Assembly: GCA_934661005.1 (NCBI GenBank)
Contig: CAKUIK010000033.1
Coordinates: 1 to 25,211, forward strand
Length of the DNA stretch: 25,211 nucleotides
Direction: 5' to 3'
Source: an uncultured Slackia sp.
GTDB taxonomy: Bacteria; Actinomycetota; Coriobacteriia; Coriobacteriales; Eggerthellaceae
In this document: piece after piece, positions 6,660 through 14,001 of the stretch
How positions within the stretch are numbered: the first letter of the stretch is position 1
Layout: each line of letters begins with the position of its first letter
Program-made: the position numbers and the translations under genes
The notes under the pieces: model-generated
What the model saw: the letters and a program-made list of their open reading frames with translations, nothing else
What the model was told of the DNA's origin: nothing
Databases searched by the model: none

Positions 6660-7208
6660 TTAGAAGGTCACCTTCGGGGCAACTTCCGCGCCAGCCTGGG
6701 CGTCGAAGCTCGGGCGCTCCTTGAAGCCGAACATGCCAGCGAACAGCACGGCCGGGAACGTTTGAATGGCCGTGTTGTACTTCATGACCGTATCGTTGAA
6801 GCTCTGACGCATATAGCTGATTTTATCTTCGGTATCGGCCAGCTGCGACTGGAGCTGCTGGAAGTTCGCGTTCGCCTTCAGCTCAGGGTAAGCCTCGGAA
6901 ATCGCAAACAGCGACTTCAGCGTGCCGGTCAGGGCATTGTCGGCTTCCATTTTCGCCTCGGGAGTCGTTGCGTTGGCAACGGCCGAACGCGCAGCGATGA
7001 CCTTCTCGAGCGTGCCTGACTCATGTGAGGCGTAGCCTTTCACCGTTTCGACCAAATTGGGAATAAGGTCGCAACGTCGCTGGAGTTGCACGTCAATTTG
7101 CGCCCATGCATTATCGACCATGTTGCGCAGTTTCACGAGGTTGTTGTACAGCATGATCGCCGCGATAACGAGCACGACGATAATCGCGAGAATAATTCCA
7201 AGTACCAT
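6660..7208 (-). CDS. lemA: LemA family membrane-anchored protein
   Basis: LemA proteins are anchored by one N-terminal membrane helix, with the rest forming a bundle of long helices; their biochemical role is not settled. The 182-residue product starts with one hydrophobic helix (about 3-22) and then the family signature YNNLVKLRNMVDNAWAQIDVQLQRRCDLIPNLVETV in the usual position, followed by helix-rich sequence and the conserved FPAVLFAGMFGFKERPSF segment near the end. Length is typical. It stands as a single-gene unit with its own -10 box upstream and a strong terminator downstream. LemA genes often sit beside a TPM-domain or M48 protease gene, but neither is present here. Confidence 0.95.
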   Translation of the reverse strand: MVLGIILAIIVVLVIAAIMLYNNLVKLRNMVDNAWAQIDVQLQRRCDLIPNLVETVKGYASHESGTLEKVIAARSAVANATTPEAKMEADNALTGTLKSLFAISEAYPELKANANFQQLQSQLADTEDKISYMRQSFNDTVMKYNTAIQTFPAVLFAGMFGFKERPSFDAQAGAEVAPKVTF

Positions 7209-7259
7209 GATTTCGCCTTTCAGACGGAAGTTTCAGCGCCCTGCGCGCCGTATGCCATC

Positions 7260-7265
7260 ATTATA
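7260..7265 (-). promoter_or_regulatory. Probable -10 box of the lemA promoter
   Basis: A perfect TATAAT on the minus strand lies about 50 bases before the lemA start. The -35 region is weak. The rest of the gap up to 7494 shows no gene. Confidence 0.5.
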
Positions 7266-7494
7266 CGGAATCGGGCGCTCACACAGCGCCTACGCGAACA
7301 ACGTTCACCCAAGCGTTGCGTTGCCCCAAGGGCTCGCATACCCATTTTCGCCAAGACGGCACTCGAAACCCGAGGCCTCTCGGAAGAGCCAATTTCGCAG
7401 AGCCTCCACGCACGCCCTTTTGGCTCCACGCACGTGCGGCTTCGCCGCGCTGTTTCGCCGCACATGCGCAGGCCAACGCTGCATCAAAAAGCCC

Positions 7495-8487
7495 TTACCA
7501 AATCTTACGCGGAGCACCAAGATTCGAACCTACGCCCGAGCCATCAAGCACACGCACACCGATAGGCGCAAACGAGCAGCTGCGCGCCCACATGCCCTTC
7601 AGCTTCGCCGCCGCCACGATGTCGGCCGCCTTGCGAATCGAATCGCCGTCTTCCACAATCGCAAACGTCGCGGAACCGCTTCCGCACAACAGCACTTCGG
7701 CATTGCCCGCCTCATCATGCGCAACGCCCGCCTGGGACGCGAGCCATTCGCGTGCCTCGGCAAGCTCGGGCAACACCTGTTCAGACGCCGCCGCCAAATT
7801 ATTGAACAATGGCAACTCGGCAGCCGACTCAATCGCGTCGGTCGATTCGGCATGCTGCACGCTGGTCAACTCGTCGAATGCGGCATACGCGGCTTTCGTC
7901 GACACGCCTTCATCGATTTTCACGAGCACCACCGTGCCGCGCGCGGGTTCGAACGTGCGCTCGAGCACGTCACCCTTCTCGCCCAGCTGCACGCAGCCGC
8001 CATGAAGGAAGAACGCCACGTCGGCGCCAAGGCCGCGCGCCACGTCGAGCACAGGCTCGCTCGCGGAATCTTCGCACCAAGCGCGGCACAGACCAGCGAT
8101 AACCGCCGCCGCGTTCGAAGAGCCGCCACCAAGGCCGGCCTTGAAGGGAATGTGCTTCTCGATATGAATGGAGATATGCCCCTGCGTATGGCCGAGCTTT
8201 TCAGCAAGCGCCGATGCAGCCTTGTAGGCGATATTGCTCTCGGGCGCCACTTCTAGTTCGGGGACGCCTTCGAACGTCGTGCACGTGACGTCAATCGCAA
8301 AGTCGTCGAAACCGTCGGGATTCAAATACGCGTCCACGCCATCATCAAGAACAACCGTAACCATGTCATGCAGCGTGAGCGCTTGCATAATCGATTTCGC
8401 CTGATGAAAGCCATCGGCGCGACGTTCCCCAATCTCAAGTTGGAGGTTCACCTTCGCGGGCGAGAACACCGTAAGAGTTTGCTTCAT
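7495..8487 (-). CDS. ispE: 4-diphosphocytidyl-2-C-methyl-D-erythritol kinase
   Basis: IspE phosphorylates CDP-methylerythritol with ATP in the non-mevalonate (MEP) route to isoprenoids. The 330-residue GHMP-kinase protein begins with the family opening FSPAKVNLQLEIGERRADGFH (Lys12 in the active site region), has the phosphate-binding loop GLGGGSSNAA at 118-127, the GADVAFFLHGG motif with Asp156, and the C-terminal glycine-rich LLCGSGSATFAI. The usual GADVPFF reads GADVAFF here. It starts 12 bases after the tadA stop, so the two are likely co-transcribed. It is slightly longer than average because of insertions in the C-terminal half. Confidence 0.95.
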   Translation of the reverse strand: MKQTLTVFSPAKVNLQLEIGERRADGFHQAKSIMQALTLHDMVTVVLDDGVDAYLNPDGFDDFAIDVTCTTFEGVPELEVAPESNIAYKAASALAEKLGHTQGHISIHIEKHIPFKAGLGGGSSNAAAVIAGLCRAWCEDSASEPVLDVARGLGADVAFFLHGGCVQLGEKGDVLERTFEPARGTVVLVKIDEGVSTKAAYAAFDELTSVQHAESTDAIESAAELPLFNNLAAASEQVLPELAEAREWLASQAGVAHDEAGNAEVLLCGSGSATFAIVEDGDSIRKAADIVAAAKLKGMWARSCSFAPIGVRVLDGSGVGSNLGAPRKIW

Positions 8488-8499
8488 GTAATTGCCTTC

Positions 8500-9018
8500 C
8501 TATTTTCCACCACGGCGCGCTTCGAAGAATTCCGAAAGTACCGCGGCGCATTCACTCGCAAGCACGCCCGATTGGACTTCGAACGTATGGTTCAGCCGCG
8601 CGTCGGCATGCACCGAATACAGTGACCCCAACGCACCCGCCTTCGCATCAGGCGCGCCGTACACGCATCGACCGATGCGCGATTGATGCATGAGGCCCGC
8701 GCACATGATGCACGGTTCAAGCGTGACGTACACCGTGCAATCGGGAAGACGCCATCGCTCGAGTTCGCGCGACGCCTGCATAATGGCGGAAAACTCCGCA
8801 TGCGCCGAAGGGTCGGCATCGGCTTCGCGATGGTTGCGCGCTTCGGCGATGACCTCGCCCTGGCACACCACCACGGCGCCTATGGGCACCTCGCCTTCAA
8901 GCACCGCGAGTTTCGCCTGTTCAAGAGCCGCCCGCATGAAGCGTTCGTCATCGGCGGCGATATCGTCGGCCGAGCGCCACGCCTCGGCGAGCGACATGCC
9001 TTCATAGCTCCATGCCAT
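8500..9018 (-). CDS. tadA: tRNA-specific adenosine deaminase TadA
   Basis: TadA converts the wobble adenosine of tRNA-Arg(ACG) to inosine. The product carries the zinc deaminase motifs His73-Ala-Glu75 and PCIMC (Cys103, Cys106), plus the family stretches GEVPIGAVVV and ARLNHTFEVQSGVL. The frame is open further upstream, but the start at 9018 is chosen because GAAGGAG lies 6 bases before it; this gives 172 residues. A 20-residue tail before the core (MAWSYEGMSLAEAWRSADDI) is longer than in E. coli. It heads a two-gene unit with ispE and has a TACAAT box about 35 bases upstream. Confidence 0.94.
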   Translation of the reverse strand: MAWSYEGMSLAEAWRSADDIAADDERFMRAALEQAKLAVLEGEVPIGAVVVCQGEVIAEARNHREADADPSAHAEFSAIMQASRELERWRLPDCTVYVTLEPCIMCAGLMHQSRIGRCVYGAPDAKAGALGSLYSVHADARLNHTFEVQSGVLASECAAVLSEFFEARRGGK

Positions 9019-9051
9019 GCGCACTCCTTCCTTCATATATATGCAGTGAGC

Positions 9052-9057
9052 ATTGTA
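9052..9057 (-). promoter_or_regulatory. Possible -10 box for tadA-ispE
   Basis: TACAAT on the minus strand lies 34 bases before the chosen tadA start. No clear -35 is seen at 16-18 bases, so the call is tentative. Confidence 0.35.
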
Positions 9058-9182
9058 GAGCATGCCCGCGCGCTGCGGCGGTTTTCGCGAATCGGCCACC
9101 AAGCTGTGAACGTCGCGTGAATCTATGGTGCCCGCTTTCCGCAAAATTACACAGCACGCACGAGTCGCGCTCGGAGCGTTTC

Positions 9183-9226
9183 TATAATGAAGAGGTCTCG
9201 CCTCCCGTCTGGAGGCATTTTTCTTT
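9183..9226 (+). promoter_or_regulatory. -10 box and terminator-like leader hairpin before the MFS transporter
   Basis: A perfect TATAAT (9183-9188) is followed within about 12 bases by GCCTCC/GGAGGC (9200-9205 with 9211-9216) and then ATTTTTCTTT. The hairpin thus lies at the very start of the expected transcript. It looks like an early terminator or attenuator. Further down, short frames such as MLKATAP (9239-9262) and a GCGGCG/CGCCGC hairpin just before the Shine-Dalgarno sequence fit a regulated leader. The -35 is weak. Confidence 0.45.
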
Positions 9227-9353
9227 GGAACAGCATGCATGTTGAAGGCGACTGCGCCCTAGCTTCGTGCGCGCTGAATCCAAACCGCTTCGCCGGGGTG
9301 CTCTAGCCGGCCCAATATCAATGCGGCGCACGCCGCGGAAAGGAGCCTTCGAT

Positions 9354-11264
9354 TTGAAGTTAGCTCGACACCAGATAATTATGCTCGTCGTGATGATTTT
9401 CGGCACATTCGTGACCGTGCTGAACCAAACGCTGGTCACGCCGGCGTTGCCGTCGATCATGACGGAAATGAGCGTCGATGCAGCCACGGCGCAATGGCTC
9501 ACCACCGGCTTTACGCTGGTGAACGCCATTATGATTCCCATCACCGCCTATTTGATCGACCGATACTCCACGCGCAACCTGTTCACGGTGTCGATGCTTA
9601 TTTTCACTCTTGGCTCGGCGCTTGCCGGCTGGGGACCTAACTTCCCCGTGCTGCTCGCAGGCCGCCTGCTGCAGGCAGCTGGCGCAGGCATTCTGATGCC
9701 TATGGTTATGACGGTGCTCATGCTCACATTCCCGCCCGAACGCCGAGGCTCGGCCATGGGCCTGTTCGGCATCGTTATCGCATTCGCCCCCGCCATTGGC
9801 CCCTCGGCCGCCGGTTTCGTGATCGACGTATACAACTGGCACGTGCTGTTCTGGATCGTGGTGGCGCTTTCGGCGGCGGGCATCGTATGCGCCTGGTTCG
9901 CGCTGAAGAATTCACCGAAGAACGAAACGAAGAACCTGCCGCTCGACAAACCCTCGGTCGCGCTTTCGACCATCGGCTTCGGCAGCCTGCTGTACGGCTT
10001 TTCGACCATCGGTTCGAACGGACTCAATATCGCCGATGCGGCAATCACCCTAATCGGTGCCATCGTGGTGGTGCTTTTCTTCCGCCGCCAGCTGAAGATG
10101 GACCACCCCATGCTTGAAGTGCGCGTGCTTGCGAACAAGAAATTCCTGGTGGGCACCATTATTGGCATGCTTGTGCAAGGCGCGCTTCTGGCTGCCGGCA
10201 TTCTGATGCCGATTTACCTGCAAAGCTACCTGGGCTATTCCGCAACCATCTCGGGCCTGGTTATTCTGCCGGGCGCCATCGTGATGGGCGCCATGGGTCC
10301 CATCGCCGGACGCCTCTTCGACAAGCATGGGCCGCGTGTGCTAAGCCTCATCGGCACGAGCGTGCTCACACTCTCGACGCTTGCATTCGCATTCCTGGGC
10401 GACTCGACCGGACTTATCTACCTCACCATTCTGTACACGGTGCGCATGTTCTCGCTGTCGCTCGTGAACATGCCCATTACCACGTGGGCCATGAATGCGC
10501 TCGACAACAGCCTCATGAACCACGGCACTTCCGTGAACAACACGCTGCGCCAGGTGGCAGGCTCGTTCGGCACGGCGCTGCTCGTTTCTATTTCCTCTAT
10601 CGCAACGAACATGAGCGCGAGCACGGCAGACCCCGTGCATGCAGGCATTTTCGGCGTGAACATGGCGTTCGCAGGAGCCACGGTAATGTGCCTTATCGGT
10701 TTCGTGCTTACCGTGATTTTCGTGAAAGACAAGCCGAGCGATGCAGCCGAGGCCGACCCCGACAACGCCAAGCGATCGGTGCTTGAAAGCATCATGAAGC
10801 GCGACGTGTTCACCCTGCCTGAAACCGCAACGGTTTTCGATGCGGTGAAACTGCTGGTCGAACACCATATTTCCGCCGCGCCCATCGTGGATGGCAGCGG
10901 CAAGCCCATCGCGTTTGTCTCGGACGGCGACGTGGCCCGCTTCCTTTCGAAGCGCCACAGCACCTACACCGACCCCGTGGCGCTTATCATGCTCACTGAA
11001 TCGAGCAGCGACGATTTCGCCGTGAAGGCCGCGAAAGTCATGAAAATGCGCGCGTACGACATTGCGACGCACGGTGTGATTTCGATTGACGTGCACACCG
11101 ATATTCGCGAAGTGTGCCGCGTGTTGGGCGAAAACCACCTGAAGAAGGTTCCTGTAACCGACGAAGGCCAGCTCGTAGGCGTCATCAACCGCAGCGACAT
11201 CGCGCATTACTCCATGAGCAAATACTTGGAGCAAAACGAATCGGAACATTTCAGGGAACGTTGA
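9354..11264 (+). CDS. DHA2-type MFS efflux transporter fused to a C-terminal CBS-domain pair
   Basis: Residues 1 to about 465 are a 14-helix major facilitator of the drug:H+ antiporter-2 type: LNQTLVTPALPSI in helix 1, the PxxGP-like FAPAIGPSAAGFVID in helix 5, and DRYSTRN in the first cytoplasmic loop. Such proteins export drugs or other small amphipathic molecules by proton exchange. Residues about 479-533 and 559-620 form two CBS domains (IMKRDVFTLPETATVFDAV... and VMKMRAYDIATHGVISI...), which in other proteins bind adenosine nucleotides and gate activity. The frame opens at 9267, but TTG at 9354 is chosen because AGGAG lies 8 bases before it and the product then begins right at the first membrane helix (636 residues). 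A fused CBS pair is unusual for this family. Confidence 0.9.
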   Translation: MKLARHQIIMLVVMIFGTFVTVLNQTLVTPALPSIMTEMSVDAATAQWLTTGFTLVNAIMIPITAYLIDRYSTRNLFTVSMLIFTLGSALAGWGPNFPVLLAGRLLQAAGAGILMPMVMTVLMLTFPPERRGSAMGLFGIVIAFAPAIGPSAAGFVIDVYNWHVLFWIVVALSAAGIVCAWFALKNSPKNETKNLPLDKPSVALSTIGFGSLLYGFSTIGSNGLNIADAAITLIGAIVVVLFFRRQLKMDHPMLEVRVLANKKFLVGTIIGMLVQGALLAAGILMPIYLQSYLGYSATISGLVILPGAIVMGAMGPIAGRLFDKHGPRVLSLIGTSVLTLSTLAFAFLGDSTGLIYLTILYTVRMFSLSLVNMPITTWAMNALDNSLMNHGTSVNNTLRQVAGSFGTALLVSISSIATNMSASTADPVHAGIFGVNMAFAGATVMCLIGFVLTVIFVKDKPSDAAEADPDNAKRSVLESIMKRDVFTLPETATVFDAVKLLVEHHISAAPIVDGSGKPIAFVSDGDVARFLSKRHSTYTDPVALIMLTESSSDDFAVKAAKVMKMRAYDIATHGVISIDVHTDIREVCRVLGENHLKKVPVTDEGQLVGVINRSDIAHYSMSKYLEQNESEHFRER

Positions 11265-11273
11265 CGCATTTCC

Positions 11274-11301
11274 TTGAAGGCACCACGCTTTGTGGTATGC
11301 T
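11274..11301 (+). promoter_or_regulatory. Promoter of tRNA-Ser(TGA)
   Basis: A -35 TTGAAG (11274-11279) and a -10 TATGCT (11296-11301) are 16 bases apart. The -10 box ends 11 bases before the tRNA. Confidence 0.6.
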
Positions 11302-11312
11302 TTCAGAGCTTT

Positions 11313-11400
11313 GGAGGAATGGCCGAGTGGTTGAAGGCGGCAGTCTTGAAAACTGTTGTGCCGCAAGGTACCGTGGGTTCAAATCCTACTTCCTCCGCCA
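11313..11400 (+). tRNA. tRNA-Ser(TGA)
   Basis: A type II tRNA with acceptor stem 11313-11319 paired with 11390-11396, a long variable arm, a GGTTCAAATCC T-arm and an encoded CCA. The anticodon loop CTTGAAA gives TGA at 11347-11349, reading UCA and, with wobble, other UCN codons. It is the third serine tRNA in the window. Confidence 0.97.
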
Positions 11401-11410
11401 TTGCGTTATT

Positions 11411-11437
11411 GCGCCGTCCTTCCGGACGGCGCTTTTT
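11411..11437 (+). terminator. Terminator after tRNA-Ser(TGA)
   Basis: GCGCCGTCC (11411-11419) and GGACGGCGC (11424-11432) form a 9-bp stem with a TTCC loop followed by TTTTT. Confidence 0.88.
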
Positions 11438-11460
11438 CGTTTGAGGGAAAGACGGCAAAC

Positions 11461-11685
11461 ATGGAGCGCGAAATCACCCCAGGCATATATCATCATTTCA
11501 AGGGAAACGAATACGAGGTCATCGGCATTGCGAAGCATTCAGAAACCGAAGAGCCCCTCGTAATCTACCGCGCGCTGTACGGCGAGCTCGGACTCTGGGC
11601 GCGGCCGCTCGATATGTTCGCCGAAGAAGTCGACCACGAAAAATACCCCAACGCAACGCAGCAATACCGATTTGAGAAGGCATAA
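11461..11685 (+). CDS. DUF1653 family small protein
   Basis: The 74-residue product has the whole DUF1653 pattern: PGIYHHFKGNEYEVIGIAKHSETEEPLVIYRALYG in the first half and WARPLDMF in the second. The function of this family is not established; members are small, single-domain and cytosolic. The start ATG at 11461 is preceded by GAGGGAAAG about 8-16 bases upstream, a modest ribosome-binding site. Only 23 bases separate it from the terminator of tRNA-Ser(TGA), leaving no room for a usual promoter, so read-through from the tRNA promoter is the simplest way to express it. A bidirectional terminator follows. Confidence 0.9.
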   Translation: MEREITPGIYHHFKGNEYEVIGIAKHSETEEPLVIYRALYGELGLWARPLDMFAEEVDHEKYPNATQQYRFEKA

Positions 11686-11746
11686 CCGCACCTCTCTTCT
11701 CGAGCATCGCCCCAAACGGGCGTAGTCCCATCCTTTCCAAAAAACG

Positions 11747-11779
11747 AAAAGGCTCGAGTCGCAAAGCTCGAGCCTTTTT
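11747..11779. terminator. Bidirectional terminator between convergent genes
   Basis: AAAAGGCTCGAG (11747-11758) pairs with CTCGAGCCTTTT (11767-11778). T-rich runs follow the stem on both strands, so it can end the DUF1653 gene from the left and the flavoprotein gene from the right. Confidence 0.85.
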
Positions 11780-11782
11780 CTT

Positions 11783-11831
11783 AAAAGGGGCCGATTCATT
11801 GAAGGGAAGGGTGGAGGGGTTGAATCGGCCC
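11783..11831 (-). terminator. Large hairpin with pyrimidine-rich loop after the flavoprotein gene
   Basis: A perfect 11-bp stem (11788-11798 with 11821-11831) encloses a 22-base loop. On the minus strand the loop is almost only C and T, and the stem is followed by CTTTTAAG. It starts 43 bases past the flavoprotein stop. It probably acts in termination or as a 3'-end stabiliser; the loop size and composition are unusual for either. Confidence 0.6.
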
Positions 11832-11874
11832 TTGCGAGTTATCGATGCGTTTCGCCGCGAATCGGCGACGACGA

Positions 11875-13671
11875 CTATTTGCCAGCAGCGGCGTTTTCGC
11901 CAGCGATCTTGCCGTACACCATGCACATACCCGAAGAGAGGCCCTTGAGCGAGATGGGGTACTGAACCGCGAAGCGACCGCCCTGCGGAGCGCCGCAGGC
12001 ATACAGACCCTTGATGAGTTTGCGATCGGTGTCGTACACATGGCACTCGTCGTCGGAATCGAAACCACCCAGGTTGCCCAAGGTAAGAGCGCAGCCGCAC
12101 TCGGCAGCGTAGAACGGGCCATTCTCCAGGGCGAACAGACGCTGAGAGCTCTTGAAGAAGTCGGTGTCTTCGCCAGCCTTGCACAGCTCGTTGTAGCGCT
12201 CGATGGACTTCTTGGCCTCGTCGACGTCGATGCCCTCGATCTTGGAGAGCAGCTCATCGAGGGTGTCGGCCTTCAGGCAGCGACCCTCGGTGACAGCCGT
12301 GTCGATGTCCTTCTGGGTGCGCACGTTAATGCGCAGGCCAGAAGCGGTGTACTCGGGAAGTTCCTCTTCGCGATAGATGCACGCAACGCCGTGCGCAGCC
12401 GGGAAATACTTGAGCTGCTCGGGCCAGCTGGCGTCAAAGAACTGGTAAGCCTTGCGCTCAGGCTGCAGCTCAACTTGGTTTTCGAGCTGCTGGCCAGGGA
12501 GGTCTTCGTTCATGAAGCGCTCGCCGCGAAGGTTCAGCCACAAAAAGCCGTTATTGCCGATAACGCCACGGCCATCAGCGCCAGCGCCGCCGCCCATATG
12601 GTGAATCATCGGCGCGTGCCACTGCTCGATATGGGCACCGGCCCATGCGCCCATTTTGTGGCCGTCGCCAACGTTGGTGTAGTTGCCATCGGCGTCCATG
12701 TCAAGGGAGAGAATCTGAATACCGTTCTCGACGCACTGAGGAGCGTAGAACTTCATCATGTCCTCGTTGGCCAGGTAGTCGCCAGTAGCGATAATAACGG
12801 CCTTCGCGTTGATCTTGATGTACTTCTCGGAGCCGTTCTTCTGAGCGTAGATGCCGGCGATGGCGCCGTCGGAATCTTGGATAAGCTCGACGCCCTTGGT
12901 TTCGTAGCGAACATCGGCGCCCGCATCTACAGCGACCTGCAGGTTATCGGCCTGCACGGTGGCCAGGCTGCTGAAGCCGACCGAGGTGGGGTAGCACGGC
13001 AGGTCTTCTTTGGTGTAGTCATAGGTTTCCGGCATAGGATACATGTAGGGGTACATGTAGTTCTTCTGGCTCTCGGTAGGAATCTCGGCATAGCTTTCGG
13101 GAGCAATGTAGAGGTTCTTGGAGGCGGAAACGAACCAGTCAAGCGCTTCGCCCGATTTGTCGTAGTAGGTCGACATGATGGACTGGCTCACATGGTGGCT
13201 GCCTTCCTCCATGTGCATGTTCACGACGGTCTTCTTGTCCATGTAGCCATCGCCGCGACCCCATTTCGCTTGCGTCTCGCCACCGAAAATAGCCATGTCG
13301 GAAGCAACGGAGTTGAGCTTCGGCGACGCCTCGAGGGCAACGACCTTCGCGCCAGCTTCCGCAGCGGCACGAGCGGCGGGAACGCCAGCGCAGCCAAGAC
13401 CCACAACGACAACGTCGGCGTCGACGGTCTCCTCAACGTCAGCATCGGCGATTTCCGGCTTCTCGCCAAGCCAAGGCATAGCGCCCGTACCGTCGAAGCC
13501 CATCGTGGTCTCGCCCGTAGCGGCGGCCTTGGTTTCGGCCTTGTCGTCGCTCTTGGAGCTGGAAGAAGACGGCGAGCAAGCGCTCAAGCCAGCCATGCCA
13601 GCGATTGCGGCACCCGCGACAGCGGCGCCGGACAGGAAGTTGCGACGGCTCATACCATTCTCAATGCTCAT
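11875..13671 (-). CDS. Tat-exported FAD-binding lipoprotein, fumarate/urocanate reductase-like
   Basis: The N-terminus has a twin-arginine signal (SRRNFLSG, Arg9-Arg10), a hydrophobic stretch and a lipobox LSAC with Cys32, then a serine-rich spacer. The protein is therefore expected to be folded with its cofactor inside and tethered outside the membrane. FAD binding is shown by DVVVVGLGCAGVPAA (about 86-100) and the C-terminal KGLYACGAPQGG motif. The family (FAD-binding domain 2) includes fumarate and urocanate reductases that pass electrons to organic acceptors. No cytochrome or FMN-binding domain is attached. The C-terminal segment reads YPISLKGLSSGM where fumarate reductases have an arginine-containing glycine-rich motif, so fumarate is unlikely; the substrate is unknown. 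The start at 13671 is set by GGGAGG upstream and gives 598 residues. Confidence 0.9.
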   Translation of the reverse strand: MSIENGMSRRNFLSGAAVAGAAIAGMAGLSACSPSSSSSKSDDKAETKAAATGETTMGFDGTGAMPWLGEKPEIADADVEETVDADVVVVGLGCAGVPAARAAAEAGAKVVALEASPKLNSVASDMAIFGGETQAKWGRGDGYMDKKTVVNMHMEEGSHHVSQSIMSTYYDKSGEALDWFVSASKNLYIAPESYAEIPTESQKNYMYPYMYPMPETYDYTKEDLPCYPTSVGFSSLATVQADNLQVAVDAGADVRYETKGVELIQDSDGAIAGIYAQKNGSEKYIKINAKAVIIATGDYLANEDMMKFYAPQCVENGIQILSLDMDADGNYTNVGDGHKMGAWAGAHIEQWHAPMIHHMGGGAGADGRGVIGNNGFLWLNLRGERFMNEDLPGQQLENQVELQPERKAYQFFDASWPEQLKYFPAAHGVACIYREEELPEYTASGLRINVRTQKDIDTAVTEGRCLKADTLDELLSKIEGIDVDEAKKSIERYNELCKAGEDTDFFKSSQRLFALENGPFYAAECGCALTLGNLGGFDSDDECHVYDTDRKLIKGLYACGAPQGGRFAVQYPISLKGLSSGMCMVYGKIAGENAAAGK

Positions 13672-13696
13672 GGTGTTAATCCTCCCTTTGGATTGT

Positions 13697-13848
13697 GCAG
13701 CCCCCTCTGGCTGCGCTTTAACCATGCGGCCCTTAAAGGCCTTTGCTTATGGTTCGCGGTGCCTCCTGCGCCCCGAACCGATGCATTGCATTATGGGAAG
13801 TTTTGCCGAAAAAAGAACCATCCCCCATGGTTGAATCAGGGGGATGGT
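13697..13848 (-). promoter_or_regulatory. Structured leader of the flavoprotein gene with a terminator hairpin
   Basis: Three hairpins lie between dapH and the flavoprotein start. The most upstream has a 10-bp stem (13817-13826 with 13839-13848) followed on the minus strand by TTCTTTTTTC, a clear intrinsic terminator. Next come AACCAT/ATGGTT (13720-13725 with 13749-13754) around GGCC/GGCC, and GCAGCC/GGCTGC (13697-13702 with 13709-13714). The terminator may end the dap operon, or it may attenuate transcription from a promoter further up (weak -35 TTGAGC and -10 GATAAA near 13885-13915). I see no known riboswitch. The stretch 13849-14001 holds no gene. Confidence 0.55.
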
Positions 13849-14001
13849 AGGTGTTTCAAGATATGAACCAAATGTGCTGAATTTATCGTTTACCCAGGTC
13901 AAAAGGCTCAACACTTATAGATGATGATGGATTTCGCGACATTTCGCCATCAATCCAGGCATGCGCAGCGAAGGGGCAGCTCCTTTGCCGCGCACAATAA
14001 A

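Noticed and set aside
7220..7520. Several short overlapping minus-strand frames between lemA and ispE
   Set aside because: They overlap the lemA promoter or the end of ispE, carry no domain, and share the same GC-rich sequence in different frames.
11845..13866. Long plus-strand frame of 673 codons opposite the flavoprotein gene
   Set aside because: It is the antisense shadow of the flavoprotein; the sense strand has signal peptide, FAD motifs and a ribosome-binding site, the antisense product has no recognisable domain.
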